Below, in pieces: positions 13,173 through 26,200 of a DNA stretch of 64,000 bases. The translations under genes and the position numbers were made by a program. Within the stretch, counting starts at the first letter, position 1, and every line of letters starts with the position of its first letter. The notes under the pieces were generated by a model that worked only from the letters and a program-made list of their open reading frames with translations, was not told where the DNA came from and made no database searches. The DNA is from Daldinia sp. FL1419 (taxonomy: Eukaryota; Ascomycota; Sordariomycetes; Xylariales; Hypoxylaceae): NCBI GenBank assembly GCA_025201765.1, contig MU623361.1, positions 186,001 to 250,000 on the forward strand. Direction: 5' to 3'.

Positions 13173-14480
13173 TTTTTTTCTTGTCACCTCTTTTCTTCCG
13201 GAATAGTTATCATGTAAGTTTAGGGCCCCCTCCCTGGTCAACCATACAGTCAGTCTCTCCTCTACCTGCACGACCAACGCCCGCCCACCCGGAAATGGAT
13301 CTAAAAAACAAACCAAAATTGCAAGGTAGAAAGAGAGGGATATAGTGAACTGTCTAGCATCTACAATGTCGCATCGAAGCACTGCCTGGGTAGGGAGGGC
13401 CGTCTCTGTTAATTGCTAAAACGTGTTCGGGGAATTCTGAGTGGAACGAGATCTCTCCAAAACGAGATTTACCATCTATCGGCGTTACATTCCGAACTTA
13501 GGGGCAAAACCCTCTTTCTCCACGCTACTACAACTTGGCCATGTACGCTATAAGGCAGGCAGGTAGACAGCCCAGCGTACTGTAGTAGTAGTAAGCTAGG
13601 GCGCATATCTTCGGTAAGTATCTCTCTCGTTGTTTGCGTTGGGCCGCCTTGGCCAAGATCCATACCGGGAGACAACTTTGTGCCTTACTAGTCGTGAGCC
13701 TCAAAACGGGTCGACGAAAACTTGCGGAGAAGATTATAATTTGGAATGCGGGTCGGTACCAAGCTTCATACAGGAGGTATCTAAGGTATGTAGTAATCCG
13801 ACTACTCGTGCCGCTATGTGCATCCCTATACAGGAAGCCGGCGAAGAAAAGGCTACGGGTAGAACGTAAAGTAATATTCCATACGAACAATTAGAGATTC
13901 AACAAATGTGATTAATGTTGGAGGCTGTCCGTTAGCTCAGTTCGCTTTCGCGAGCCAGAACCCTCTTTTTTTCATTGAACACGAGAATTCGTCTCGATCG
14001 AAGATGTGTTTATGTACATCTCATGGGCAAAATGGTACTTCTGCGCCTTAAACGGTAGAAAAATATGCTCGCTCGAATTCACCATCTCTGATCCTCTGAT
14101 CACACAAGTCTCCATCCCGAAGTACCACCAAGTCGTGCCCTCCTCTCGGTATGTATGCGTTTATGTATCTTATGCTCTTTTCTCTGGTCGTAAACAAAAA
14201 TCATTCTGGTCCCGCCAAACCAAACACTGAATACTCCCCAAACCCGTCATCGCGCTGTGGCGCATCCACCCCCCAAAATGCAAAGAAGAAGACGAAGAAG
14301 AAGAAAGAAATGAATAAAAATGTATATAGTAACACAAAGTAGTCTAGAATAGTCCTTAAAATCCGGGTATTATTTTCAAAATCGAACCAGAAGAGCGCCG
14401 CATTATTTTTTCGAGTTTTCTGTGTTACAGTGCTTCGTGCTTAAAATTTTCATGAGTGCTAGCCTCAAGTGGCGTATCCT

Positions 14481-16771
14481 TCAGCTTGGGTGTCCGTATG
14501 GTTGAGAGGTTTGGGCTGGTCCAGGCGTGTGTCCACCCTGAGAGAGGCTGAATGAACTCCGTTTTCGCTTTAATCCCGAGCCAGATCCGCCTAGTCCTTC
14601 CTGTGAATAATCTTCGCTTCTCTCACCGGATCCCTGTCCTTGATTGACGTTCAAAGGGCCACCCCCAAATGAATCTCTCATAGGAGTCCTAGAACTTGAA
14701 CTACCTATCCCACCATGCAATGCTTGAGTAAAATCCTGCGGGGGTGCAATCGGTGCGCTCATCTGAGACATGGAGTAATCCTGAACCGAAGTTCGATTGA
14801 TTCCGGGCGTCCTAGACAAGGGAAAGTCGATCGGTGCCGACAAGGGAGCGGACGGAAAGCTCGTGGTGTATGCAGATGATGATGATCCATAAGGTGAAGA
14901 GGTGGGAACTCGAGGAGCGGACGACTGACTGGGGGACTGAAGACTATTATGGCTGGATGACATAGGTCGATATTGATGCCGGAGGTTCAGTTCAAGCGGA
15001 AGAGTCGCAGAGGCAGCCCTCAGACGCGACCTATTTTGCGAAGGCTGCTGCAAACTCGAGTAATTAATATTGGTAGGAGAGGTTTGGACACCTGGGGCTA
15101 TGCAGGAAGTTAGTAAATAGTACTAGATGAGTGACAGAAAATCTCCGTACCAGAATAAGGGCTAGAGTCGTAGTTTAATGAGCCAGTTGGATTGCTTCCC
15201 ATCTGCTCTGGCTGGTAGATAGATTGGTGCCTACTACCAATTCCAGGGCTACCGCTAGTATTTGAATACGTAGTGTAGTCGATTGAATCCCCTTTCCATG
15301 ACATGCTTGAGCGCAGAGGAGACTGCAGATTCTCCGGTCTTGACCTAGATAATGTCTCCCTGAGCTGGAGTGGCTGCAAAGGCCGGATCTGTTGCCTGTT
15401 TTGGGAATGCATTTGAACACCGGAGTCGAGGCTGTTTTGCCTAGCGAAAGGGTTTGAAGTCCTGTGGGCTCCCCCCAGAGGACTTGATAAATGACTAGAA
15501 TAGTAGCCTCTGTCACTTGAAGATTGCGAGAGCGGTGAGAGGAGATCCGAGCTATTCATCGTTCCCGAAGGCGTGAAACCGATGCTTCCAAAGCTCGGGC
15601 TTAGACCTGTGGAAGACATATGGTCGTCGTTATCACCTCTGCGCATGCCGTCTACCATTAGTGGCCGCATAATATGGTCTGTGTATGACGAAGTCCCGAA
15701 GTCAACAGGGGGCGTAATCGGTGCTCCTAGTCCGTGCACAGCTCCGTAAGGAGAATGTAGTGCTTGGACGTTATCAAAATCATCTGGCACAGCACGCATT
15801 TTGATCATTCGGTCTCGGTCATCAGCCGTGAGCCTCTTGATTTTTGCTCTCCTGTACTAGTTTAGGATTCTCTTCGAAATAAAAGGTTACCTTGGTGGCC
15901 TTACCTGTTTTGGAACCAGACTTGAACTTGCCTGGGACTCAATCCGGGAATTTCTCTTGAAAGCCGTTCTCGGTGCGCGGCATCCGGGTGTGGCTGCTTT
16001 GCAAACTCGCTCATGAGGAATCGGGTTTGCTGATGCGTAAGCCTACTGCTGTCAGCATGGTTTACAGTCTGCTATACCCATCATCTCCTACCTAAAACGC
16101 TTCATTTTCCGCCGAGCAGCTGTACGCTCGGCTGCAGTCTGGGGTTGTGTCGCAACATCTCCCTCTGCCTCTACCATCTCATCGTCATCTAGTACGTCGT
16201 CATCTTCGTCCTTTCCAATAGCAGCCTCTTCGCTCCCTGCTGGAACAGATGTAGTTTCCCGTCCCGGTCCTGCTGACGACGTCGAGCTTATTGCGTTCTG
16301 TCCAAGGGGCAGTACTTGAGTATCCGCCGACGCCAATGCTTCTTCGTGCGCAGACTCGGCCTTTATAGCATAGCTAGCACCCTGTACGTCAGGATGTTCA
16401 TGTGATGGCGATTCGGCCTTGGGTTGCCGTAATCCAAGAGGGTCTAGTATACGATGGTGGCTCATCGGTGAATCTAAGCGGCTATGAGTTGTCTGATTTG
16501 TGGCCTCAAGATTGCTATTGTGCGCACTCGAAGGGCGCTGCTGCGAAGCAACATCATTGTTACTACTAGAGCCTGAAACTTGCTCGAAAGACTGTGCAAA
16601 GATGCTGCCTTCTCCAGGAGGAAGAAAAGCGTATTGCCCCTGCCAATCAGGCTGCGTCGACAAATGGCCGTCGTAGCTCGACATGCGTGGGCTTGTAGGT
16701 TTGTGGAAGGCGGTCTCAAGTTTGCTAGACCAGTGGTGCTGCTCTGTATCGAGGTGCCTGGTAACGAGCAT
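14481..16771 (-). CDS. Homeobox transcription factor, 711 aa (4 exons)
   Basis: DNA-binding regulator. Exons on the minus strand are 16771-16092, 16042-15905, 15851-15151 and 15097-14481. Introns of 49, 53 and 53 bp use clean GT..AG sites and total 2136 coding nt. Splicing reconstitutes a homeodomain at about residues 218-280, with RLTHQQTRFLMSEF in helix 1 and the recognition-helix motif QVWFQNRRAK at 267-276. The second and third introns lie inside or next to it, and R273 is split by an intron. N-terminally there is an acidic Asp/Glu stretch (DEDDDVLDDDEMVEAEGD, about 197-214). The ~430 C-terminal residues are Ser/Gln/Pro/Gly-rich and disordered, as in activation domains. Fungal relatives act in conidiation and fruiting-body development; the exact paralogue is not assigned. 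The start is uncertain, because an upstream open frame may be an additional 5' exon. Confidence 0.88.
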
Positions 16772-19700
16772 TGGAAATGTTGTGGAGGTTGGGTATCGGA
16801 GGCGATGTGATTCCAGAAGCTAGGGGAGCTACTTGCCGAAGTATATCGTCCAAAGTGGCCCCGAAGAAAACAAACTCCTCACGGCCGATGTTCGACGAGG
16901 TATCAGCAAAGCTGGAGTAATAGTTTCTCTAAGCCCTAAGCTAATGATAAATCAAAACCCGTCCTAACTGCGAGGCGAGATTATCGGGGGGCTCTGGTAG
17001 TAGGCTGCTTTAGATAACCTATATTATTTAGATATCTTCTAACGTGGCCGAAGGAAATCACATGTGCCTGCCGTGGGAGGTTCCTCTTCTTGGATATACT
17101 GCCGATATGTCTGTCTCTTTGAAGGGTTGTTGTGGATGAAATTAGATATTGGTACCAGAAAGCCTATAGAATAGGCAACTGTTCAACTCGTGAATATGCA
17201 CGTCCTAAATATATATCGAATCGTCGAGAAGGTAGCCGAGAGATGCAAACTATGGTACTATAGTCCTTGCTGTTGAGGTTGTTTGTCACCGACAAGGTTA
17301 CATAGGCAGAGGGTTGCGAGGCATAGAGATACGAAGCCAAAAAGGTATATGTTAAGAAAGGGAAGAAATGGCCATGGAGAGTATGTCCTTCTTAATTCTA
17401 TGACGAGTCGTGTATAAATCGAGAATCCTCGAATGATAGTGGGGTCGGTCGCCTCAGAACATCTAGACACTGGCAGGCCTTGTGTTATGTATGTATTGGG
17501 TCTTGAAGGTTGACCGTGGTCGCAACGAGACGCCTTCGAGGAAACCCCTGCTCTTGAGGATGACAGAGGTGGAATTAATACCGAATGGTACATCCCATCC
17601 TTACGGAGAAATGTCCAGGGATGGTCCGAAAAAAAAAAGAGAGACGGGGCCTGCACGGGCTGGAGAAAGAGGGTGTTCGTGGGTGTTGGGTCAGCCTAGG
17701 ACGGTACCTGGCCAGATACGGTAGAGATATTGAAAAGGGACTGAATGCACGTTTTAAGGCTCGTCAGGTCAGAAGCCGCACACGCTTAATAGGCTAGGTG
17801 TGGTAATAAGAAAAATCCCCCAGCATGGTAACTGCTGAGCCACACACCTTTTCCGTCATGGATGATAGCAGATGTAGCAACGTCTATATCGAGTGGGCCG
17901 TGACCATTGGGTTTCTCGGCTGAATGGCTAATGCCGTGTTATGGTGGCCTACCAAAGAACCAACAGATAACCCTTGCCGTCGTAGACCCCAACCAGAACG
18001 TCAATACAAGAGTAGTAACTGCGGAAAGACAGCCGCTACACTGCTAGGCATAATTTCTGTTCACAGGTTCGAAATCGGGAAATCTTGTTTAGTGTACCCA
18101 ATGGCTAGGCTAGATCCAGACGAAACAGAGGAGGAATACGGCACGGCTAGGACGACTAGAGTCGTCCACACAGCCTAGCTTGGTACCCTCTTGCCATAAA
18201 TTCATGCCCTACGAAAGAAACTGAGGTACAGCCGTAAGCATGACCCTCGGAGAGAGGGCAGGATAAGGAAAACATAGCATCTCGGCTGGGACATCTGGGA
18301 GCTGGTAATTGGTCCTTCATTACATTAGCTCAGCGTAGACTTCGCGGATGAACGCATGACCGTTGATGGGACTAGTGGAGGTTCACGCCAATAGGAAGAT
18401 CAACGCTTTTGGGTGGGTGTGGTCCTCGACGTCTGCGGGGACGGCCTGGAGGACTGGTTTATGGTCAAGATGCCTATGTACATATGGTACAAAATGTACA
18501 GAAGTGTTGGAGGATCGCATCCGAATCGGTAGGGAAGTAAGCCTGCGAATAATGTGGGCCAGGTAGCGAGCAAGGGGTATCGATTTGTGATGCTTGCCCT
18601 GGCGGTGGCGACAGGGGGTCAAGGGAAGATCCCATAAGATCTTCCTTGCCGAATGACAGTACAACGGATGTACCTCGCACAGACAAGACCATGCAAAGCA
18701 CCTGTCATCGTCCCGCGTTTTGATGCTTATTAAGAACAGTGAGCCGATGTGGGCAGATTGGTATTCTGCTCGTCGTCCCTATCGTCACATATGGGACGTA
18801 AATGTGATCGACAGAGATCTCCCACACGGATTAATAACGATGTAGTTAAAATGAATCTCGTATGCTACGGAGCCTGACTCTTCTGTGGATGATGAATGGA
18901 GACAAGCATAGAGGATATATGGATGGTTTCTAGGGAATTACAGCATGCAAAGCACCTAGACTAACAGCTTGGAATCTCAGAGCGGCCACGAGAAAGACAA
19001 ACAAATAACGCGCTAATTGGCTAAAGATCAAGGGACACCCGAATAATGATGGGGGTCCTGGGAATCTGCGCCGAATGAGCCGTAGGCTGATAATGTGCTA
19101 CCTACCAAAAAATCTACCAAAAAAACCTGTGGGGCCAAGTGCAACGGTAGGTGAATGTCAAGCAACGAGGTACCTATTTCAGTAGACACTGTTCTTAGTT
19201 CCTCAAGATTGCGAGTTCTTGCAATTATTATTAGAAGGAGCCGCAAATGAAGATGGATACGGAGGGGGATCCAAGCGGAGAAGTCCCCGGGGTATAAAGA
19301 TTTTGTCGTTGGCAACAAGCTGACAAGGAGTACGAAGTAGGGCAGTAGGGATGACGTGAATTGTATGAAGGGTCTTACTTACTTAGTAGCAAAGATCCAC
19401 GTTGGATCTTTGGACGTTGAGAATAGGCTTGAACTTTGTCGAAAAAGTTTGCTGGTCGATTTTGGCTAGACTATTGTAGGGAGGAGGTCTGTGGAACAAG
19501 GACAGAGTACAAGAACAGAGCATGCCTCTAGCGTGGGAGGGCTCTGCGACAAGGATATCAGCCCGTGGTTTCATCAGGGGAGGCTGGCTGGGCGACGACA
19601 TGGGTCCGTGGGTCTGCGCCAGCGTGCCAGGTGTTGATGGCGCGATAAGATTGATCGAAACTCTTAGATGCTATTCTCAGATTATTTCAGATGCCATTTT

Positions 19701-21573
19701 CAGATGCTATTCTGGATATAGGAAGGATGTTCGATAAAACAACGATATATAAAAAATCAGCGCCAAGAAGGATTTCCTAGCGTCGATGGCGTATTTCCCC
19801 CCCAAAGTCGGATACGCTGATGAACTTAGACCACAAGAAAAAAAGAGCCTTGAAGAAAGCGGAAGTTGTCAATATGAGCTGTAAGCCGCGAGTAGTTGTG
19901 GATACTTGCGAAAGCCCTTTCATTCTATCCCCTGCGATGCTGCGAGACCGTCCTTATGGAACAGATTGTCTCATGCGAAAAGCTGGCAGCGAGAAACATT
20001 TGACATCGTTGCGTAACTTATCGTACCTGCAGGTGGTATGCCAAACAGCACAGCTGAGAGGGTCCCGGATCCCAACACTGTGGACGTGACCACTTGAATA
20101 CATTTTGATCTCCCAGTCTTTTATCTTTTTTGGTCATGGCAGACGTGGGGATGTGATAAAAAAGATCTCCCTATTCCCAACATTATTATCTCTTGGTTAA
20201 AATGTTGCTGATAATCTAGTGTAAAGACGGGTCAATGGGTCGCGCGACCTTTTGATACCCACCTAGTTTCCCCCCTGCTAATAAGAATAAAGATTAGAAG
20301 AGGAAGGAAAACTTGGGGTATACATGGTTGATGATGGTGGAGGGGGTTACCGAACTGCAGCGAATTATAACAAATTGTAATGAATTGTGACCAATCAATT
20401 AAGGGTTTAAGCAAGTGTTTTCCATTTTGCATTTTTTGAGATTACTTTTTTTTTCCTTACCTGGGCAGTTGCAATTCAATTCCAGGAAATTTTCGCAGCT
20501 AGTAGATGTACCTGCATACCGGCGCGTCGGGTCGCCTCTCCGGAGGTACAAAATACAAAGTACAAATAATCGATCTGTGCTCATTGATTGGCAGCCACCT
20601 ACACCCTCCAGCACAGACTTATCGATGTCTTGCAGCACGGGGTGGCTGGGCAAGGGACAACACCATGATTTTAGGTAATGGTGTTGATCGTTTTAGTACA
20701 GGTTAACTAAACAATACCTTATTTTTACTACACGCAAAGTTGAAGTTACAAGTGGCCTAGGTTAGTTACATCCTACATACAAATCATCAGTAGATGTTGC
20801 CATTTCTATCCCACGCAATTGCTAGACACCTAATAAAAATTGATACTTTGTCTAGTCTAATTATTTTATGTACTCCAGGCTATTATTTGGGTTATTCTCA
20901 ATTACTTACTACACATATTCTAACTTCAATTTATAATTACCTATAAATAAGCCGTTGCTAACGTTGCTCTGTGACCGTTACTAGAAAATCATTCTTTATA
21001 AGAGTAAAAGGGGTGGAAACGTGGCCTCGGCAGTGTTGCCGCTTTTCACGATTCTCTACATTTAACGGGTAGGTATGTACATGTTAATATAAGAAGTACC
21101 TATCAATCCATAGCCTCGGATTCGTAAATCGTACGAAAAAGATTCTGAGACAGCTAGTAGCAGAACGTAATATACCTTAGTTCCGACAGTATGGTTTCCG
21201 GCGACTGGTGCGGCTTATTTGGGGTTTGAAGACCGTTGTGAATACCTACCTTACAACGCGATGGCTCGGCAACTTCCGCTTTTCTAACAGCTTTGGGAGG
21301 GTCGTTCGTATTTATCATTCGCTCACTGCCTCCTAGTGACCGAAGCAATCACCGTAGGCGTTCAGCGGGCAATGAGGCGACAGCCAATCCCTAGGAGGCT
21401 ACTATTAAGAGCCGCAGCCGACCTACGTGGACATACCATACTGAGCCGATTTCGTAGCAAAACAAAGGTGATACTCTGCGATTCCATGGCGCAAGCTAAG
21501 TACTCAAGTATAATTTGGACCTCCACAGCAGGGATTGCTACCCGTCGATATGCTGAAAGGTTGCGGAATCGCC

Positions 21574-21600
21574 CCCACGAAGCCCACGAAGCCCACGAAG
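21574..21600. repeat. Three tandem 9-bp units (CCCACGAAG)
   Basis: Perfect triplicate in the gene-poor interval upstream of the homeobox gene. It is in frame in a short plus-strand ORF (His-Glu-Ala repeats) for which no other support exists. Confidence 0.85.
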
Positions 21601-23258
21601 TGCGGTCAACGTAGGAAAGTAGGTAGCCGTGGTGATCGGAAATTGTTGATTTTCGGGTATCGATCGTCTACATAAGGTTATGTTACGGTCTGCTTAATTG
21701 CCTCGGTACCTATGCTCAGCCCGTGCTAGATGTAATACTAGATGTAACTAAAATAGTTGACTAGGTGAGGTTTGGTAACCACAAGCGCGCACCCGCCTAA
21801 ATAGCATATATAGAGTCGTATGCAGTGTAGCCGTTACACCTGTGCGGCCTATCGAGTCCAAGTTAACTTTTACCTAATTCCATCCTTCAAGCTGGAAAGG
21901 GAAAGAAGCAGAAGAAAAGAAGAAAAAGGTCAGAGCTTAGTTGATAATTACTTCAGGTGTTTGTTGTCAGGATCATTTGCTAAAATTCTTATAATGATTT
22001 AGATGTTTCAAGAAGTTCACTTATATTCCCATTATGTCAAAACGATATTAAAATAACTTTTAGAATTGGGACAAGTTATTAAAAGTGGAACTAAAGAATA
22101 AGAGAAAATATGAGATGACGAATCACAAAACCAGAAAAAGTAGACCCGCTAATCATCACCCCTCCCCCCCATTCCCATCTTTCCCCCCTTGTAAGATACC
22201 ATGCAGCCCGCGGTATCCATTGCAGAGAACCCGCCTCTAGTTTGCATCTGGGTCTGAGCTGTATTTAGTACTCAAGCTGCCTTGGTTGCTACGATACTTA
22301 GATCTGATGAGTTTACACTAGAAAAATCCTTGAAAAAGGACGTTTAAAGCTGCGGGGATACCCATCTGCGCCACAAAAAAAGCTCAGAGCTTAAGACAAC
22401 GCGACTTACCCAGAATAGTATCAATGCAGATCCTCAATTCGACCTTTGCCTAGGTAGGTAGGCATAATTGCAGCAGGATATAAATAGGCCAGTGTGCGGG
22501 TGGCGTCAAAGTTTCAACACCCCGCTACAAGCCGTCGACCTGCCATCCAAGGCCACTAAAGTGCAAAGTATCTACAAGGACGCCATACCAAGTAGTAAGG
22601 TCTATTGCTAGTCTGTTACTAGTCGATGCCAAGGTGGACTGACCTACTATCTCGAGAGATCTGATACAAGGATTGAGGCGGCGGCGAACAAGCCGTCAAG
22701 CTAATAACTTAGTGCAAGTAGGCAATCTAATGAACGATGCGGGAGATGACGGACGGTGGTCACAGTTCCCGGGGGCCGTGTTTTCCAACATCTCGCGCGA
22801 GCAAAACCCGGATCTGAACCACGTCACGCGATTCTGCCGCACTTGGAGCAAGGGTTTTACCGTCGCCAGACGCAATTCCGTTGGATGTGACGGTTTGTTT
22901 GGTTAGCCACAAAACGCCTTCGCTATCTCGTTCTTCGTCATTCGCTATTTCGCCATTCGAACCTGAAACTGCTATATGGGTTAGGAATACCCACATTCAA
23001 CGTCGCGAGAAGATCCCAGAATAGTGTTCGCAGAAGGAATAAGATCCAAGGGTAGATCCAAAGTAACGTTGAATCTCCGCATGCCGGCATGCTCAAGGTA
23101 TTATTTTATTATAAACCATCGAGATTCAGCCCGTCTACGTTTGGCGCACAACCAGGTGCATCACATATGTGTCAATTAGATTTTTATTTATTTAAATTTT
23201 TTTTAAATGGAAAACGTCCACGTAAAATCAAGCGTGTTTAGCATGTTTTTGGCTTTTT

Positions 23259-23275
23259 GGGGGGGGGGGGGGGGG
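23259..23275. repeat. Poly(G) tract, 17 nt
   Basis: Seventeen consecutive G on the plus strand, rare in a genome of this composition and able in principle to form quadruplex structures. Its length is prone to sequencing error. Confidence 0.9.
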
Positions 23276-26200
23276 TAGCTACGAAGGTTGACATTGCATT
23301 TCAATTTCGGATTCGAGTCCGTGTTGTCCTAGATTCTAATTAGCTAAGAACGACAAGCGCGACTGCTCCCAAAGTCGGGAGTTATGAACTAATTTGTGTC
23401 TACCACCTTTCTCCCCCCCTACCCTCTACCCCCTACATGTACCGTATGCAGGTACGTGCTAGGTATGCTTATGCTTGTAGGCGCACCAGGACACCGATGT
23501 AGGTAAGGATGTAGCTGTGTACAAGCAAACCCTAATCCAAGTTAAGGCGCCTTGCATGTTTTGTACACGTTACTTCCGTCTGTTACACACATGTGAGTAT
23601 AATTGACTCAAGAAGATACAACAAATCCAGAGTATCCAAGGAAGGCGCGCTGGAAGTTCATCCTAGGCACTCAACCTAGGGAAGGTATATGTATAGTTTA
23701 ATTGAACATTGAGGTGATACCTACTCAGACTTAAAGCCCAGTACATACATACGTCTTCATACTTAGGTGGCTCAGGTAGGCAATTACCAACCAGGGGGTT
23801 TGTTGGACCCTGGGTTGGCAACCCCCTCCCCCCTCGACTGAACTAACCTACTCGTCAATCTAGATAATATATTTCTGAAATTAACTCTTATTATTCAATA
23901 CCACTATGCAAGGTCCGAATTTAACGGTCAGTAGTTGTAGGGCTGAGCTGAGATGCGACAATACCTCTTTAAGAGATCTATAGTAAAAATCAAGACGATT
24001 CCATATAGTTAATATAATATTCGATTCTGTCTAATGCATTGGATGGGTACGAATATTTACCTTGGTATCTTGCAACCTAGATACATCCGTGACCCCAATG
24101 GATGTTTCCACGTGCATCTCTTTTCTTATTAAACTTAGGTCGTGGTTTCTCCGTGTGTTTCCATCCCTTCGCTATGGCTTTATGGGAAATGCAGGCTGTA
24201 CGCCGTAGCCGTAACGAGACAAGGAAGGGGCATCGTCCTATCGATAAGGCCTTTTACTCAAGGGTACCTATGTTATGTAGGTAGCTTTCCTACCTGTCCT
24301 TGCTTAGGTACCTTTCCCTACCCTATTTCACTACCTGCATGTAAGTACAATACCAAAGGTATGCCAGGTACCTATATCCTACTAAGGCACATACCTACGT
24401 GTAGGTAACCCTGCCTCAGTGATGTCAGGGTCAAGGTATGTCAGGATACAACTCTTCCTATTCGTCCACCCTAAAAAGGCGCTTCCCTTTTGCTTCCCTT
24501 TTTACACCTCTTACGCATTTCCTACATACATCATGTAAGGTATTTTCGTACGTACGATGTTCAGCACTCACCGCATCATAATGGATCCTATTCCACATAG
24601 CTCTCGTTACGGGACGATTCCCCCGTAATTACCTGGGATGTGCTTAGGTTGGTTTCTGCTCGTCTTCTGCACTGTATCTTCTGCGACACATTGACGAATG
24701 AATAAGATATCACTACTCAGGGTCTCTCAGATGACGAAGGGTGAATGACACGTTTAGTCGTGACCAAGGCTCCCCGTCGTACGAAAGACGCCACCTCATT
24801 TTCATCCTGACCCAGGCATGAGCCGTACCCACGTTTCTGAGACTACAATATTGGGTCTCGAAAATTATGGATAATGCTATGCAGGAAGCCGTCCCGGAGT
24901 TCTGAGCTCCATCTGGTTGACCGGACCCCGAGATCAAGGAGTGAATTATGGACGGGAACCAACCTTACCTAGCTGAAAGACCTCTTGTTACGCTCTATCT
25001 AGGGCTTTACCTAGGTAGGTGGCTAAACAGGCTCACATACATTAACCGCGTACCTACCTAGGTATACAGCATGATGGTTGCCCGAGACTCTAAGCCACAT
25101 GAGCTAACTCTCCGCGTTTTTTCTTTCTTTTTTTCTATATCATTTCTTAGTAGTCTTTCTGATACATACCTACCTAGGTATGTTAATATCTAACATGTGG
25201 ATTCTTCAACACTTTAATATCCCCAAAACTTATATTCCCCTTGGATAGTGTTCTCTGCCCTGGCTATTCGAGACCAGATGCTAGATGTGATCTCGGCTAT
25301 GACATTTGATCCTGGCTTTTCACATGCAGTGTCGATGAAGCACTGGGCTCATATCAACGCCGGTCTGCAAGGCAGATCCTTGGCACTACCGTGTTGCTCC
25401 CGCCACATCGTAAGGTCGAGCTTATACTTTCCAGGGACGTCTCAAGGAACGTGCCGATTGGATAAGCTCGTGTTCAGCCAAACGCGGATTGCACTGCAGG
25501 TAAAATTTAGATTCTGACTTCTCGGCGTTTTATCCCCCTTGTCTTCTCAGTACTTAGGTAGGTAGTTCAAGTTAGGTACCCTAACGTATGGATACCTAGG
25601 GGGTAGGTAACCCTCGCGGTGATACGTCTACTCCTCCCTCCCCAATCAACAGGCAACTTGAAGCATACCCGAGACTCCAACGGTCAAGCGGGAATAGCCC
25701 AAGCTACATTACGACTCTAGCCTACAAACTTATCGCTTAGTGGTGTATAGTCTAGTGTCTACGTATTTTGATCTTCTTCCTCATAATAGGATACGCTAAC
25801 AGTGTTTAGATATGGTGTACACTATTTTCCCGTGTGTTATCTAGCTGCTATTGCGTTCATGATGAGGAGTACCCAAACATAGCGACACGGTTAAACACTT
25901 GTGGACTCGGCTACTGAAAGTTTCAATATGTCGACAGCATGGCTGGCAACCGCGGAGCAAGAAAAGTGCCTCTAATACGTCTCATCTGGGGACTTTCTCG
26001 CACTTAAGCATCCCTATATGAACCCATACACGATCGGCTAACTACCTATGTAGACATCCCGTTAGCTAGTTGATTGATATCTTGTCATGAGGCTCGTTGA
26101 GCCCATAAGACTCAACAGCAGAGCACACGCAAACTGAATAAGGGTACCCAATTGCGACTATGTACCGACAAGCGGAACTAAGGGCAATCCTCGTAGGGGC

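Larger units (their letters stand above)
5997..14480. other. 8.5-kb interval without a convincing gene between two convergent 3' ends
   Basis: Flanked by the 3' ends of the Bor1-like gene (+) and the homeobox gene (-). All open frames here are short, overlap on both strands, and show no family signature, intron-linked extension or plausible protein composition; the longest, near 7.9-8.5 kb (-), 9.8-10.2 kb (+) and 11.2-11.7 kb (-), are compositionally biased. The DNA is not AT-rich like the 50-61 kb island. It holds (AC)n, (GA)n, CT/T-rich tracts (11.58-11.67 kb), minisatellites near 12.44-12.52 kb and scattered TACCTACC/GGTAGGTA motifs. An unseen non-coding RNA or orphan gene cannot be excluded. 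Confidence 0.5.

Noticed and set aside
13930..13960. GTTAGCTCAGTTCG resembling a tRNA D-arm
   Set aside because: No T-arm or acceptor pairing within 90 bases.
9766..21600. CRISPR-like or prokaryotic features
   Set aside because: Tandem repeats here are contiguous microsatellites without spacers; introns and gene families are eukaryotic.
23300..23330. GGATTCGAGTCC resembling a tRNA T-arm; similar GGTTCGAA-type strings at 18065 and 27957
   Set aside because: No matching acceptor stem, D-arm or anticodon arm could be drawn around any of them. No tRNA is called.
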